64,000 nt of DNA from Norana najaformis (taxonomy: Eukaryota; Annelida; Clitellata; Crassiclitellata; Hormogastridae). Both the position numbers and the translations under genes were made by a program. The DNA lies in NCBI GenBank assembly GCA_964023275.1, contig OZ029918.1, forward strand, positions 19,696,361 through 19,760,360, read 5' to 3'. Below, one piece after another: positions 42,116-53,482 of the stretch; the stretch's first letter is position 1; the number at the start of each line of letters is the position of its first letter. A model generated the notes under the pieces. It was not told where the DNA came from and ran no database searches. It was given only the letters and a program-made list of their open reading frames with translations.

Positions 42116-44750
42116 TTAACCCTATTGAGTTTGAATTAATTTTAAAGCCCAGCCTGTAAAGTCCAGCTTAATTTTAAGTCATGACGTCAAAAGTCTGAAT
42201 TATTTTACGTTTTTACAAGAAATCTTCAAAATTTTGTACAAGTCATTACTCATTCATTACTGAAGATAGAAAGGTGCTTCTTAAATCAAAATTTTCATAA
42301 ATGTGTCCTGTTTCTTGTGGCCATATTGGTTTTGTAAAATAACAAATTGGAGTGCCTACAGTCACCCTGGAACTGAAAGCACCCAAAGTTTTTCATTTGG
42401 ACAAAAATGTTGTGTGGTGAAGTTTTAAAAATTAAAAAATAACAAAAACTGCCTTATTCAGAATTAAGTCCTGAATAAAATGCTGATAAATGTAGACCAT
42501 AATGCCCTCTACTGAAGGTCAGGTGCACAATGTGAGACTACAAAAAAGAGGCCAACTTTCTTACTTAGTTAATGGCCATGGATAAATTATGGATTGAAAT
42601 CATAATTTTGTTATTTCATTTCAAGTTGTATTCTTTATGCCATTCCTGGAAGCATCTTGCTTACAAAGGGGTACTTCACAGAGACTGCACATAAAGGTGC
42701 TGGTTCTGTATTTGCCGCCTGCTCTCCGTTTACCCTTTTTTGAGCAGTTATGACAATTTTTTTCATTTATTTTAACCAGCTTGTGACCCTCAACTCCAGA
42801 ATTGAGAGCAGCGCTAAAGGTGGATGTTTCTTGGGGTGAATTCCCTTGAATCTTAGAAGGGTGTCCTCGAGTGTGAGCTGGTTGAAATCTGTCACAAAGT
42901 TGATACACAAGGTCATGACAAAATTTCAGATGACTATGACGCCTGCCCTCTTTTGTATCATCCTGACTCTTCACCCAGAGAATGTAGGCATTGATTATGC
43001 TACATTCACCATCCACCACAATGAACATCTGCACCATTTCTGTCCATCTTGTCCAGGCTCATAATGTGAGCACAGTTGGCTTAATTTATCGACTCCACCC
43101 ATAAACCGGTTATACTCCAGATTTACAAGTGGCTTTCCTTGTTCAGAAATGCCGGAACCATGACAGGTGGAAAGAAAAGAAATTGTTCTTTTGTCTCAAA
43201 ATATTGTTAGGATAACAGGTCCTTTCTGATATTTAGCCACATCACCTCTTTACTTCAGTTTAGTCTGGCAAGCCTTTTGTGGAAGGCCTCTCCAATTCAA
43301 CTTTATAGTAAAGTTGAATTGGTCTTGTCATTGAAAAGGCTTGTTGCTAAATCCAAGGAACTAAGTACTGATCATAGTACAAATGATGGCTCTAGCCAAG
43401 AAACCCCAAACTCCACTTTTAGAGTAAAGGGTTCTGACAGCATCATAACCCGGATCATGCTGTCTTCTTATTGCATCATAGTTTGGGTTAGCTTTTCCAG
43501 TGTAAACATTGAAACTCAAACAGTAACTGGATTGTGCTTCAGCCAAAATCCAGGCTTTTAAGCCCCATTTTGTTGCTTTACACGGCATGTACTGCCGGAA
43601 AGAAACCCTTTAAAATAACCATGGCTTCATCAACACTCAGTTCCCTATTTGGAATGAATGTTTTTGAAAAGCAAGCATTCAAGAGATCAACTATGCTGCT
43701 GACTTTGTACAAGGGATCGAATCCTGGTGTGCCACGAGGAACAGCCTTTGAGGCATCGCGGAGATGCAAGTACTTATTCAGAAACCGGAATCAGTCTCTT
43801 GAAAATGCCTTGGCAATTGTGTTGCTTATGAAGCAGCCACAAGTTCCACTTCAAAACAACTGTATTATCGGTGCAGGACACATGCCTGTCAAGATGTTCA
43901 TGGCAAAATAAGCCATCATTTCCTCAAGGTAAGTTGGAGACCATTTCCACTGATGGGGTTTCCCATCCATCTGTGCTGCAGACCTGGTCTGCTCTGCATA
44001 GAGGTTAGTCTGCTGGACAACCTCAATAAACCAGGAGACAGGCAACAGTAAATTTAAAAAATCATAGGCCCGGGCATCAACTTGAAGTTGATGCACCAGC
44101 CCAGAAATCTTTTCATATGGTCTCACTTGGGGTGGTCAAACAGAGTGGGACGATTCTTCCTGAATCTCATCAGATTTCATGCCATCATTCATATATTATA
44201 TAATTCTCACCCTTTCATCGCCTAATTAGGCAGCAATCGGACAACAGCTAATCGAACTAGGCGGTGGCCTTGCTTAGCTGCATCCAGTTAAAGCCATTTA
44301 CTCTCGCACGTTATACCTTGTTTGCATGCCTAGGGCTGCCTCTCGTATAGCTATACATAGCATTTATTTATATCCAAGCCAGAGCTTGAAATCTTTTTAA
44401 TATTGCCAGTATTATTCTCTAATAAATATTCATGGAAACGTGACACTAAATCTTATTGGAAACGACCCACATGATGTAAATTGGTGCCTTAGATTATGTA
44501 AACAATCATCTGTCGAGTGCAACATTTGGCTGTTTTAAAAGTTTTTCTCAGTTAAAATCTGCTTCCTGATTAAAAGCAGCCTTTATTTCCATGGATTAAC
44601 ATCTCTTACCGCCCACCTATAGAAATCTACAATGGACACATTTTATTTAGCAAACAAATACTTTAAAACAATCCGTTGTTTTCCAGACATTTTCGTTATC
44701 GACTCCAGCGCTTACCCAGTAAAATCCGGTAATGGACTTTAGAGGTTTAA
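42116..44750 (-). mobile_element. piggyBac element with TTAA target duplication
   Basis: The element proper is 42120-44746 (2627 bp), flanked by TTAA at 42116-42119 and 44747-44750. Left end CCCTATTGAG and right end CTTTAGAGGT are weakly inverted. The host LINE reading frame is interrupted within its QSG block: TCTGGTTTAA before the element and TTAACTAAATGCCAC after it rejoin to the LINE motif 'HQSG..K.H.TET'. The minus strand carries the transposase relic. Confidence 0.9.
42621..44126 (-). pseudogene. piggyBac transposase, broken into four or more pieces
   Basis: In order on the minus strand: LVHQLQVDARAYDFLNLLLP and TNLYAEQTRSA (44126-43851); FLNKYLHLRDASKAVPRGTP and NRELSVDEAMVILKGFFPAV, the block with the first catalytic Asp (43790-43578); MPCKATKWGLKAWILAEAQS and SFNVYTGKANPNYD (43588-43361); FMGGVDKLSQLCSHYEPGQD near 43090, the last catalytic Asp block; INAYILWVKSQ; and a Cys-rich C-terminus CHNCSKKGKRR ... 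FMCSLCEVPLC (42720-42660). The order and the C-terminal Cys-rich domain are those of piggyBac. Several stops and shifts inactivate it. Confidence 0.88.
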
Positions 44751-44825
44751 CTAAATGCCACTAAACTGAAACTCTGATCACATCTCTCTACAACAATCTT
44801 GTTTCTGCCATCTCTCATCAACAGA

Positions 44826-44897
44826 CTTCTTGCCTCTCTCTCTCTGTCTCTCTCTGTCTCTCTGTCTCTCTCTGTCTATCTCTCTATCTCTCTCTAT
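44826..44897 (+). repeat. CT-rich simple repeat
   Basis: A TCTCTCTGTCTC-type run lies within the LINE-A reverse transcriptase where about 20 codons would normally encode the residues just before the first catalytic block. It is a local expansion. Confidence 0.85.
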
Positions 44898-46207
44898 TCT
44901 CTCCTTGATATCTCAGCAGCCTTTGACACCATTGATCACAATATCTTAATCCAATGACTTTCAACCTGGTTTGGTTTTACTGACAGTGCTCTCCTCTGGA
45001 TACAGTGCTATCTCTCCTCCCGCTCTTTCTCCAGTAAAACTTTGGAGCCTCTTCTCAATCATGTCCTCTTGATTGCGGAGTTCAGCAGGGCTCTGTTCTT
45101 GGACCTCTTCTGTTTATCATATACACTACCCCACTTAGTTCACTCATTAAAGCATCCTCAGTTGACTATCACCTGTATAATGATGACACTTAGTTATTCA
45201 TCTCTTTTTCTCTTAATTGTTTTATCGAGTCTATAGATCATGTTCTTCGTGTGGTTAAACAAATCTCCTCCTGGATGATATCTAATCTCTTGTTCCTGAA
45301 CCCATCTAACACTGAATTCATACTTATTAGCATATATGAAAAGCTGAAGAAAATTCCTGAACCTTCTATCTATCTAAGCCTGGACTCTGCCTCCACCCAC
45401 ACCTTTAATACCCCCAAACACACCTTTAATCTGCAATTTAGGTGTAATATTCTATCAAAACCTCACTTTTCTGATCATATCACCCATCTTCCCACTGATG
45501 CATATCTGCAGTCTTAGCAGAATCCACCCTATGCTTGACTTCAAAACTGCATCTACCATTGCCACATCCATAATCCATGCAAAAATAGACTACTGCAATT
45601 CACTTTTCCTGAATATAAATACCACTCAAATAAACTGCCTTCAGGCCATACAGAATGCTGTCGCTTGTGTTGTCACCAAAACCTCCGAACATCTGTTCTC
45701 AAGTCATGCCACTGGCTTAAAATACCTGAGCACATAGAGTAAAATGTTCTTTCGCTTACCTATAACACACTTCAATCCTTCCAACCCTCTTATCTTCATC
45801 AGTTATTTACAATCCAACCACTCTGTTCAACCCGATCCTCTTCTGTCCTAACACTTCTTCGCTGTCCTGTCACCTCATCCTTAAAATTTGGAAATCACTT
45901 CATAGCCAACCCTCTGGAATAAACCCCTGCCAGAATTACAACAATTATTAAGTAACACAATTTTGTGCCTGGGTAGTAAGTGTTAGTTCTTACTTGCTTA
46001 TGCTTCAAAAGTAAAGAAAATGGCTGTTTTTCCCTTCAAACTTTGCTTTTGTGACCAGGACAATGATATTTCAAAATTTACCTATTTCCAATGAAGAAAC
46101 GGGCGAATTTGCGTGTTTTCTTGCAAATAAAGTAAAAAAAACAACATGTCAATAAATAATAACATGTATTTACACTACAGTTATACAAATAAATGACCAA
46201 AAAAGAT

Positions 46208-47499
46208 TTAGAAGTGAGTAGTTTTTTTAGATTTATGATTATACTGTAAATCACTTTCACAAATCAGCCCCCAGATGTAGTCTCCCATCCTGTTCTCGTT
46301 ATATGTCCTTGGTAGCAACGTTCAGAGTCCAGTATATCCTGGTGGAAGCGCTTGACTTGCTCCTATGAATATGCTCCCATGTTCTCCTTGAAGTTATCAA
46401 GGTGAGCATCAAGGATATGAACTTTGAGGGACATACTGCAGCCCATTTTGCTGTAGTTCTTCACCAGAGTCTCAACCAGCTTCACAGTGTTCAGCTTTGT
46501 GACTGCCCAGGAAGCCCCTAACCACTGCGACAAAGCTGTTCCAAGCTGCTTTCTTCTTCCTAGTGAGCTTCTTGGGGAATTCTTTGCTCTCCAGGATCTT
46601 CTTTATCTGTGGTCTGACTAAGACACAGGGGCTGTGACCTTTGCCTCATACAGCTTAGGGAAGAAGTCTTAAAGGTACTTGAAGGCTGCTGACTCCTTAT
46701 CTAGAGCTGTAACAAATTGTCTCTTAAGGCCCAATTTGATGTACATTGGTGGCATCAGCACCTTCTGGGTATCCACCAGTGGCTCCCACTTAACATTGTT
46801 CCTCCCCACAGAGAACTTTGTCCGCTGTGGCCAGTCCCGCCTGTGGTAGTGCATCTTGTTGTCCTTGCTGTCCCAAAGGCAAAAGTAACAATGTGTCACC
46901 AGAGCGATGGATGAATGAAGGTCCGGATATGTGATAGCAGGTGCATTCATGCCAGTCCGATGTTTGGAAGAATCCACCATGCAAAAGTAGCAATTGCTTG
47001 AGTGGTCAGTGGGTTCATGCTACATTTTTGGCATAGCAAACTCCATGGCTCTCTTTTCCCTCTGTACCATACTGCAAAAGAATTAAATAAAATTGTGATC
47101 TTAACAAAATAAACGTATTTCACACATGACTAATATGTAAGACATTCTTGCAACATATTTCATATATTGTATATTTGTTCAATAACATTGGAAATTTTAA
47201 AAAATTTTGAAATTACAACATTTCACACTGTTAAAACTTTTATAACTTAAAATGTTGCCATCTAATCGAGTATCAGTTGTCCATCTTACCCTCCAGCATT
47301 TTTTTGCAGTGCTCACAGGTGAAATGAGGTGCCCAGGGTTTTTGTCTTGATCCCCAACAGGCGTTCCAAAATATGCCATGTGGGCTTCACACATCTTAGC
47401 AAATGCTTCCTCGGAGTACTTTTTTGCTGTTGTCTTGATAAATTGGCCGCAGACATAGCTAAATGCCTCTGCTGGATGCTTGCAGCCTCTTGATGCCAT
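46208..47499 (-). pseudogene. Uncharacterised 'PVGDQDK-PWAPH' family protein, two exons, decayed
   Basis: Exon 1 (47499-47290) starts MASRGCKHPAEAFSYVCGQF and reaches MAYFGTPVGDQDK. After a one-base shift it reads PWAPHFTCEHCKKMLE. The intron is 47289-47072 (GTAAGA...TTTTGCAG). Exon 2 reads WYRGKR, a 2-base insertion, AMEFAMPKM, stop, HEPTDHSSNCYFCMV, then GPQIRKILESKEFPKKLTRK, SLKVHILDAHLDNFKENMGA, SEEQGEHFHQDI and a C-terminus MGDYIWGLICESDLQYNHK ending at TAA 46210-46208. I remember this family from repeated, unnamed proteins of Hydra and arthropods. Its function is unknown. Cys pairs (CEHC, CYFC) suggest zinc binding. It is lightly damaged. Confidence 0.75.
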
Positions 47500-47530
47500 C
47501 TCAGATATGTATCCTCTTAGACAGGTACAA

Positions 47531-47582
47531 CTAAACTGAACTGGTGGGCTTAAGGCCACTGTATTTATACTGCTATTTATAT
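47531..47582 (-). promoter_or_regulatory. TATA boxes and initiator of the TIR-element gene
   Basis: On the minus strand TATAAATAG (47581-47573) and TATAAATA (47569-47562) are followed by TTCAGTTTAG (47540-47531). That sequence contains the arthropod-type initiator TCAGTT about 32 bases after the second TATA box. The start codon at 47499 is ~38 bases farther. The geometry is that of a complete core promoter. Confidence 0.75.
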
Positions 47583-47650
47583 TTCTGGAAAGTTCCAGAA
47601 GGTTCTCAGACGTTCTAGATTATTCTAGAAAGTTCTAGAAAGTTCTAGCA
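47583..47650 (-). promoter_or_regulatory. Heat-shock element array, 13 units
   Basis: TTC and GAA alternate every 5 bases. TTC lies at 47583, 47593, 47603, 47613, 47623, 47633 and 47643. GAA lies at 47588, 47598, 47628 and 47638. One-base variants occur at 47608 (AGA) and 47618 (GAT). Eleven of thirteen pentamer units are perfect. Three alternating units already make a functional binding site for trimeric HSF. The array touches the distal TATA box. Confidence 0.85.
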
Positions 47651-48060
47651 GTTACTCCAAGTTTACTCAGCACTGAATTCATCTTGAATGTTCTGGTTAC
47701 AGAAGCAAAGTTTGCGGGGAATAATAGCCATTTTCCATACTTTTGAGGTATAGGATATTAGGAAATAACTCTTACTTCCCAGGAACAAAAAATAAATAAA
47801 CACTTGTTACACGGTGATTTATCTGAACTCACTAACACCCATTCTAATCTCTGTGCTGGTCTTTCACTCAAAACTGGAAAAATTACTTTTTCAAAAATTT
47901 TATCCTTATTCTTCCTCCTCCCCTCATCTCTCTTCCCACTCCAATTTCAAACACCATTCACTGTAGCCATCCAGCTCTCTGTCTGCCTGACTCCTGGATT
48001 GTGACCTGGAACTGAATACTTTCTACTAGTAAATAAAATTTAACATGAAAATGTTACGAA

Positions 48061-48795
48061 ATCAGTGAAATCACCATTCAAAGTGATCCTTGTGCTAATA
48101 TGTACATTCAAAATCACATATTCAGAACCATTAAAAATTTTATTACAATGATTCAAAATCATTGAGATAATTTTACTCCCAGGTTGACCTCAGAATGTGA
48201 ATGAGACCTTTCTTATGAAGTGGTTTTCTTTTAAATCGTTCTTGCATGAATTTAGCATTTTCTAGAATGGCCTCAACTGAGCAGATATTTTTTAGTAATG
48301 TTGTCAAATTTTTGTATATAAAACAGTGGATTTGTTTTAGCAGCTATTGATTGACGTCATGGACCAGTGCTACAGAAGAAGTCCAGATTAGATAAGATGG
48401 CTTAATGTGCTTGTTGTGAATATGTTGAGGTTTTGCAGACATGGTAGTTAGTAGTATTGACAAATAACAAGCTGCCAGTATAAAGCAGTTTAATGTTAAC
48501 AGTGACATGTAGGCTAGTGTAAACTTGAAGGCCCTGAACAGTTGACTTTATATTTCAGAGATGAATAAAAGCAGACAAGTGCAGTGTCACAGAACCCATG
48601 CCAGTGGATAGGCTATAGAGCAGCATAAAATATGCTCAAATGCAGACAAAATATTGAGGACAGGGAGGCAAGAGATTTGGTGAAGAATAATGGCAGAAAC
48701 AAGGTTATGGTAGAGAGAAGTGAAGAGAGGGTTGATTAAATGGTGTTTCATGATTCTAGAATGATGTGGATAAGGAACAAGTTGGAAGTCATCTA
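48061..48795. other. Intergenic stretch, nothing recognised
   Basis: AT-rich sequence between LINE-A and a CR1-like fragment; no feature supported. Confidence 0.4.
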
Positions 48796-49520
48796 ATCAT
48801 AATCATAAACTCGAAATGTCTAAAGTGCTACTTAAAAGCAAAGCACAGGGCACCAGCTTATTCACGAGTGCTGTGTCAAATCAGTGGGTTGTCCAAACAT
48901 GCCATGTAAAGAACCAAGTCCATTTGCCAGAAGACCAGAAAGAGAAGGGGGAGAGTAGTTTTTAGGGTGAGTTGTGTTTAAGCTGAGAGAAATGGTGCAT
49001 TCAATGGATCAGGGTGGGATTTCTTGAATGGAATACCTGAGGAATAATCGATAGATGTGCTTTAGATGGATGATGATGGGTGAATGATGAAAGGAACAGA
49101 AGAACAGAATTTGTGAAATTCAATAGGGAGATCAATCCAGAGTTGAGGTGCAGTGTAGCATATGGATTGGTTAGAGAACTCAAGATGAGTTGTTACAGAG
49201 GGACAGGCAAGAGTAAGGTAAGAGGATGACCGAGTAGAGCAGTCTGATTGGATAGTAAAATGTTTGCAAAGATAAGTAGGTTGGGAAAATTGGAGAGAGT
49301 TGTAGGCTAGGGAAAGAACTTTGAAATGAATGCATTCAGGGATTTGCAGCCAGTGGAGCGACTTCAGAACAGGAGTGATATGGTGGTATCCTGGTGACAG
49401 CTCTGGCAAGTGAATTTTTGAATTTGAGTGGATTCAAGGTAAAGAAAAAGAAAATTACAGTAGTCAAGCTTGGAGTGTACAGTAGAGGTAGCAATGGTAG
49501 AGGCAGTTTTAAGAAAGTAA
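48796..49520 (-). mobile_element. L2/CR1-like LINE 3' fragment
   Basis: The minus strand frame 49409-49062 reads ITPVLKSLHWLQIPECIHFK, then CSTRSSSYLTLACP and QLWIDLPIEFH: the C-terminal 'LHWLP...I-x-F-K...R-S-S/R-S...W-x-x-L-P' series. The 3' tail is a short ATGATT/ATTATG repeat (CTAATCATAATCATAAACTC at about 48796 on the + strand). It is related to LINE-A. Confidence 0.75.
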
Positions 49521-49779
49521 GTAATCTTTTATTAGCTTAAGACAAATGCCCACACTTTACAACAAAAATGCATACACAGAAACATAATACAAGGTCATAC
49601 TACATTGTAATATACAGTCGTAAAATTGAGCTGTACAATTTAGCTGTAGTGAAATAATGTATTCAGTCAGCTTAGATATAAAAGGGCAGGAATTAAAAAG
49701 TATTTACTTATCAAGGTGTAGTTTCTTGAGAAGATGAGTAGCTACAGAGTGTTGGTAGAGAAATTAACAGTGGATAAGG

Positions 49780-50030
49780 TTATGGTGTGGCACAGTGGTC
49801 TGTTGAATAGTGTAATCCAACAGTTGCAGGTTTGAGCCTGCTGAACAGGCTCCTTGCACATTGTTAGCACACACTTGTATCTATTGTCAAGCAATAAAAT
49901 TTGCACTGGTTCCACATCCAGGACCTCAGAATTTGTCCAGTACCAGCTCAAGGGTCTAAGAAAAGGAATTGAACCCTTTTCCTATGTCTTGCTATGGGAT
50001 ATGGGAGCTTTACTTTACTCAGTTGGACAT
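49780..50030 (+). mobile_element. tRNA-derived SINE
   Basis: GTGTGGCACAGTGGTCTGTT (A-box-like) and TTGCAGGTTTGAGCCTGCTG (B-box-like) are ~35 bases apart, as in a tRNA. They are followed by a ~190-bp body with CAATAAAATTTGCACTGGTT and TTGCTATGGGATATGGGAGC. No tRNA fold is intact. It differs from the SINE at 30215. Confidence 0.55.
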
Positions 50031-50084
50031 TGCTGAAACATCTAAAGACTGATGGAGCATCATAAAGAAGCTGCTTCACTCCTC

Positions 50085-51917
50085 GAACAGTTCTTCCAAT
50101 TTATCTAGTGACCTTGAAGACAAAACGCTCTGCCTAGGTTTTTCAAATTTTTTGCTGCTAAAATATCTAACTTAAAGTCTGCCAAATCAAAGCCTAGGTC
50201 TGGGTTAGACAGGGCGAAACTGTTTCCTGATGTTAGACATCCTGATAATGAGTTTTGTACCTTACCTCCTGTTACAGTACAGGAAGTTGCTAGGTTCATC
50301 GGAAATGTTCCATCTAAATCGTCACAACTGGACTTTATTCCAACTTCCCTTATTAAATCCTGTTCAAATGTGTTTTCTATCCTCACTGCTTATCTGGCTA
50401 ATCTCTCCTTTTGTAAAGGTCGCTTTCCCTCTGCTTTTAAAACTACTCTTCTAACACATCTACTAAAAAAAACCTGATCTTGATAAGGACTGCCTGGCTA
50501 ATTATAGGCCTATTTCCAATCTGAATAATATCTCCAAACTGCTTGAACGCCTATTTCTCATACGTCTTCATGGGCATGTAACATATTCTGTGAACTTTAG
50601 TACTTTTCAGTCGGCTTATTGTAAACATTATTCAACTGAGACTTCTCTTACTGGCACGGTTAGCAATATATTTAATTCAATGGCTTCTGGCAAAGCATCT
50701 CTTCTTATATCTCTTGATTTGAGTGTGCATTTGATACTGTAGATCATGGTATTTTGCTGTCTCGACTCTACACATCTTTTGGAATTACTGGTCCTGCTCT
50801 TCACTGGATATCTTCTTATCTCAATGATCATTCTCAACGAGTGGCAATAAATTCATCTCGCTGTGATCCTACTGCCTGTCATTTAGGTGTACCTCAGGGT
50901 TCTGTCCTTGGGCCTTTCCTATTTTCTATTTTTATTTCGCCCATTTGTCAAATTGCATGCATGCATTATACATTGGTCCTGCAATATGCTGATGATACTC
51001 AACTCTACGTTGCTCTCTCTGCAACAGATCCCTGAGCTAAAACTGAACTTGAACACTGTTTGTCCTCTCTTCACACTTGGTTCTGCTTTAATGATCTTGC
51101 AATCAATCCAGATAAGTCAGAGGCAATTCTTGTCACAACTCGCCAGCATATGCAGTCTTTCACTTCGCATTCTTCTATTGACCTTGCAGGAACCAAAATC
51201 CCACTATCAGACAAAATCAAAACTCTCGGTGTCACCCTTGATAACTTGCTCGCTATGACTTCACACGTATCTTTGATTTGCAGGTCTTGTTTCTCCCATA
51301 TCAAGGCATTTCGTCACATCAGACATTCTCTGACTAATGACATGGCCAAAACAGTCGCATGTGCACTTGCTAGTTTTCGATTAGACTATGCAAACACAGT
51401 GTTATACAGCTTTTAATGTAAAAAAGCTCCAGAGGGTTCAAAACTCTCTTTCTAGGGTTGTTACATGTTCTTCTTCATCAAATGCATTAGATCGCCTTCA
51501 TGAACTTCACTGGCTTCCTATCGAGTGGCGTATTAAGTTTAAAATTGCATGCTTGACCTTTAAGGCCTAGAACACTGGCCTTCCATCATATCTTAATACT
51601 TTGCTGACTCCATATCGCCCTTCCAGATTCTTGCGTTCTTCTGATACTGGTTTGTTGCAAGAACCTAGGTTCAGGACAATTGTAGGATTACGTGCCTTTA
51701 GCTGCTTTGGAATCGTCTATCCCAAAAGGCCCGACTTGCAAACTCACTATCATCTTTTAAATCACTTGTTAAGACTCGCTACTTCATCTTGGTTTTTGCA
51801 TGATTCCATCTTGGCCTCTAGCGAACATACATCCATGCCTCAGATTCAGGTGTACTGACATTGCGCGTGTTACAAGTGCTTTAATAAATAAAAATAAATA
51901 AATAAATAAAATAAATA
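50085..51917 (+). mobile_element. CR1/L2-like LINE, 5'-truncated, related to LINE-C
   Basis: The + strand holds pre-RT, RT and C-terminal parts and ends in an AATAAATA-repeat tail (51879-51917). RT core 50754-51035 reads MLSRLYTSFGITGPALHWIS, HLGVPQGSVLGPFLFSIFIS and LQYADDTQLYVAL. The thumb 51060-51416 reads INPDKSEAILVTTRQHMQSF, LGVTLDNLLAM and RLDYANTVLYSF. The C-terminal part follows after a shift (LHELHWLPIEWRIKFKIACL). Frameshifts occur near 50735, 51035 and 51415. The sequence is most like LINE-C but with a different tail. Confidence 0.85.
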
Positions 51918-52645
51918 AACAGTGAGATTGAGATGCATGAAGCTGTGCTGTAGCAGTCGGCCACCTTGGTCGTTTTTGTCCATTTTACATTTGTCACTTG
52001 TCATTTGTCTCTGTTAACGTCCATTTTTGAATTGTTTTTTGCATCAATATCAAAATGATGTTCATATCATTATTGATAAATTCATTGGATTTTACCATAT
52101 GCTAAATTGGATAGGTTACTTTTATCTATCTTTGTTGTGTTCATTTTGAAAAACATGTTTGTTGTTTTATTCTTGAAGAACATGCTATTTACAACGAGAA
52201 ATTGTCGAGTTGGGTGGAACAGTCATCGATTGCTGGCCAAAGGAAAGGTCATCAATTGGCCATCTCCTCAGAACAATGTCTTTAGCACTGGATAGGATTA
52301 CAGTACTCAGCTTTTGACTAATAAAATTGTTGGTGTGGCTTGTTTCTGCAAATGTGTATTAACTGATGCCATTACAGCTTTGTTGTCCTCTATGATCTTG
52401 ATCAGTGTGCCATTTTCTTAGATTTAACCTCCCCCCACCACCACCACCATCATCATCATTATCCACAATTCTCACCATTGGCCTTCCTCATCATCGCCAT
52501 CATCACAACTGCTAGAAATTCACTTGCTACTGTTCGCTTAAATTATTAAAATTAAATTAGTTTCTTGAACCATTTTCCTGAATTATTTTCTTCTTTAGCA
52601 TACTATTTAACATCTGTTAAACCTACATTTTAACATCTATATTGA
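51918..52645. other. Intergenic stretch, nothing recognised
   Basis: Short ACC/ATC simple repeats (52432-52460) are the only structure seen. Confidence 0.4.
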
Positions 52646-53482
52646 AGAACTTATATGAGAGGCAATAGAAAATATAGAAGAGGGAATAAAAGTAGGAGGA
52701 AGACTGGTGAAGGCGCTGAGATTTGCAGACGACCAGGCAATTCTGGCAAATAGACAAGAATGTCTACAAAGCACGATGGATCGCCTGAACCTGATTTCAA
52801 TAAATATGGTATGAAAAGAAATATAAAAAAGACAAAGGTTATGAAGATAAGCAGAAAAGAAGAAACAACAGTAAGAGTAATAGTAAATGATGAAGAGTTG
52901 GAACAGGTCAGGCAGTTCTGCTACTTAGGAAGTATGATTACAACAGTTGCAAAATGTCATAATGAAATAAAAAGGATAGCGATGGGAAAAGATGCCTTTA
53001 TGAAGAGGAAAGAACTAACGAGAGGAGGACTGAATTGGAACCTAAAGAAAAGAATGGTCAAAACATTGATATGGAGCGTGGTCTTATATGGATCGGAAAC
53101 ATGGACCATCAGAAAGAAGAAAACAGAAGACTGGAGGCTTTAGAGTTATGGGTATGATGCAGGATGGAGAAGGTTGGGTGGACAGAGCACAAAACAAATG
53201 AAGAGGTGCTTCAACAGGTGGAAGAGAAAAGATCTCTGCTGGCTACATTAAGAACAAGACAGAGGAAATGGATTGAACACACACTGAGAGGCAATTCCCT
53301 CCTGAGAAATATCATAGAGGGAAGAATGGAAGGAAAGAAAACACAAGAAAGACTGAGACAAATGCTGCTAGACTGAATGATGGAGGATGGATACGGTAAA
53401 CTGAAGGAGGAGGCCCAGCAATGTCAGGAATGGCACCATTGGACATTCGAACCTTCCTGGGAACTTGAAGAAGCATACTAGG
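52646..53482 (+). mobile_element. RTE-like LINE fragment (FADD to C-terminus)
   Basis: The frames read IKVGGRLVKALRFADDQAIL (catalytic FADD at about 52720), KYGMKRNIKKTKVMKI, RQFCYLGSMITTVAKCHNEI, LYGSETWTIRKK and WTEHKTNEEVLQQV, ending WTFEPSWELEEAY and TAG at 53479. One frameshift and two stops occur. A scrap of the same 3' region (KLKEDAQQHWEWSSW-like) recurs at 54186-54262. Confidence 0.8.

Larger units (their letters stand above)
45950..47815 (-). mobile_element. TIR element carrying a heat-shock-type promoter and an uncharacterised gene
   Basis: The left end (about 45950-46075) and right end (about 47685-47812) are inverted repeats of ~120 bp at roughly 80% identity. Shared blocks include CCTGGGTAGTAAG/CCTGGGAAGTAAG, CTCAAAAGTATGGAAAATGG and GCAAACTTTGC. 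The extreme termini share GTAACA. The element interrupts LINE-A between GACAATT and TCATACAAA-type sequence. I could not define a clean target duplication. Inside, on the minus strand, are an HSE array, two TATA boxes and a two-exon gene. I know of no transposase domain in it. Confidence 0.75.
40450..48060 (+). mobile_element. LINE-A (L2/CR1-like), nearly full length, split by two DNA elements
   Basis: Three parts are collinear: 40450-42115, 44751-45950 and 47815-48060. The N-terminal part reads MLVLLSGDIHPNPDPLDLLS (40775) then CTLNVHSLLHP, the start of an L2-type endonuclease. The later part 41014-41550 ends in RFYSSLSSLPIL. Pre-RT is LVTPLLKKSSLDKDILLNYW (41940). RT block 1 is ILDISAAFDTIDHN (44905-44945), with the thumb PSNTEFILI and the C-terminus after that. 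The 3' part corresponds to 56580-56820 but lacks the GATTAC tail. Many stops show it is old, older than both insertions. Confidence 0.85.
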
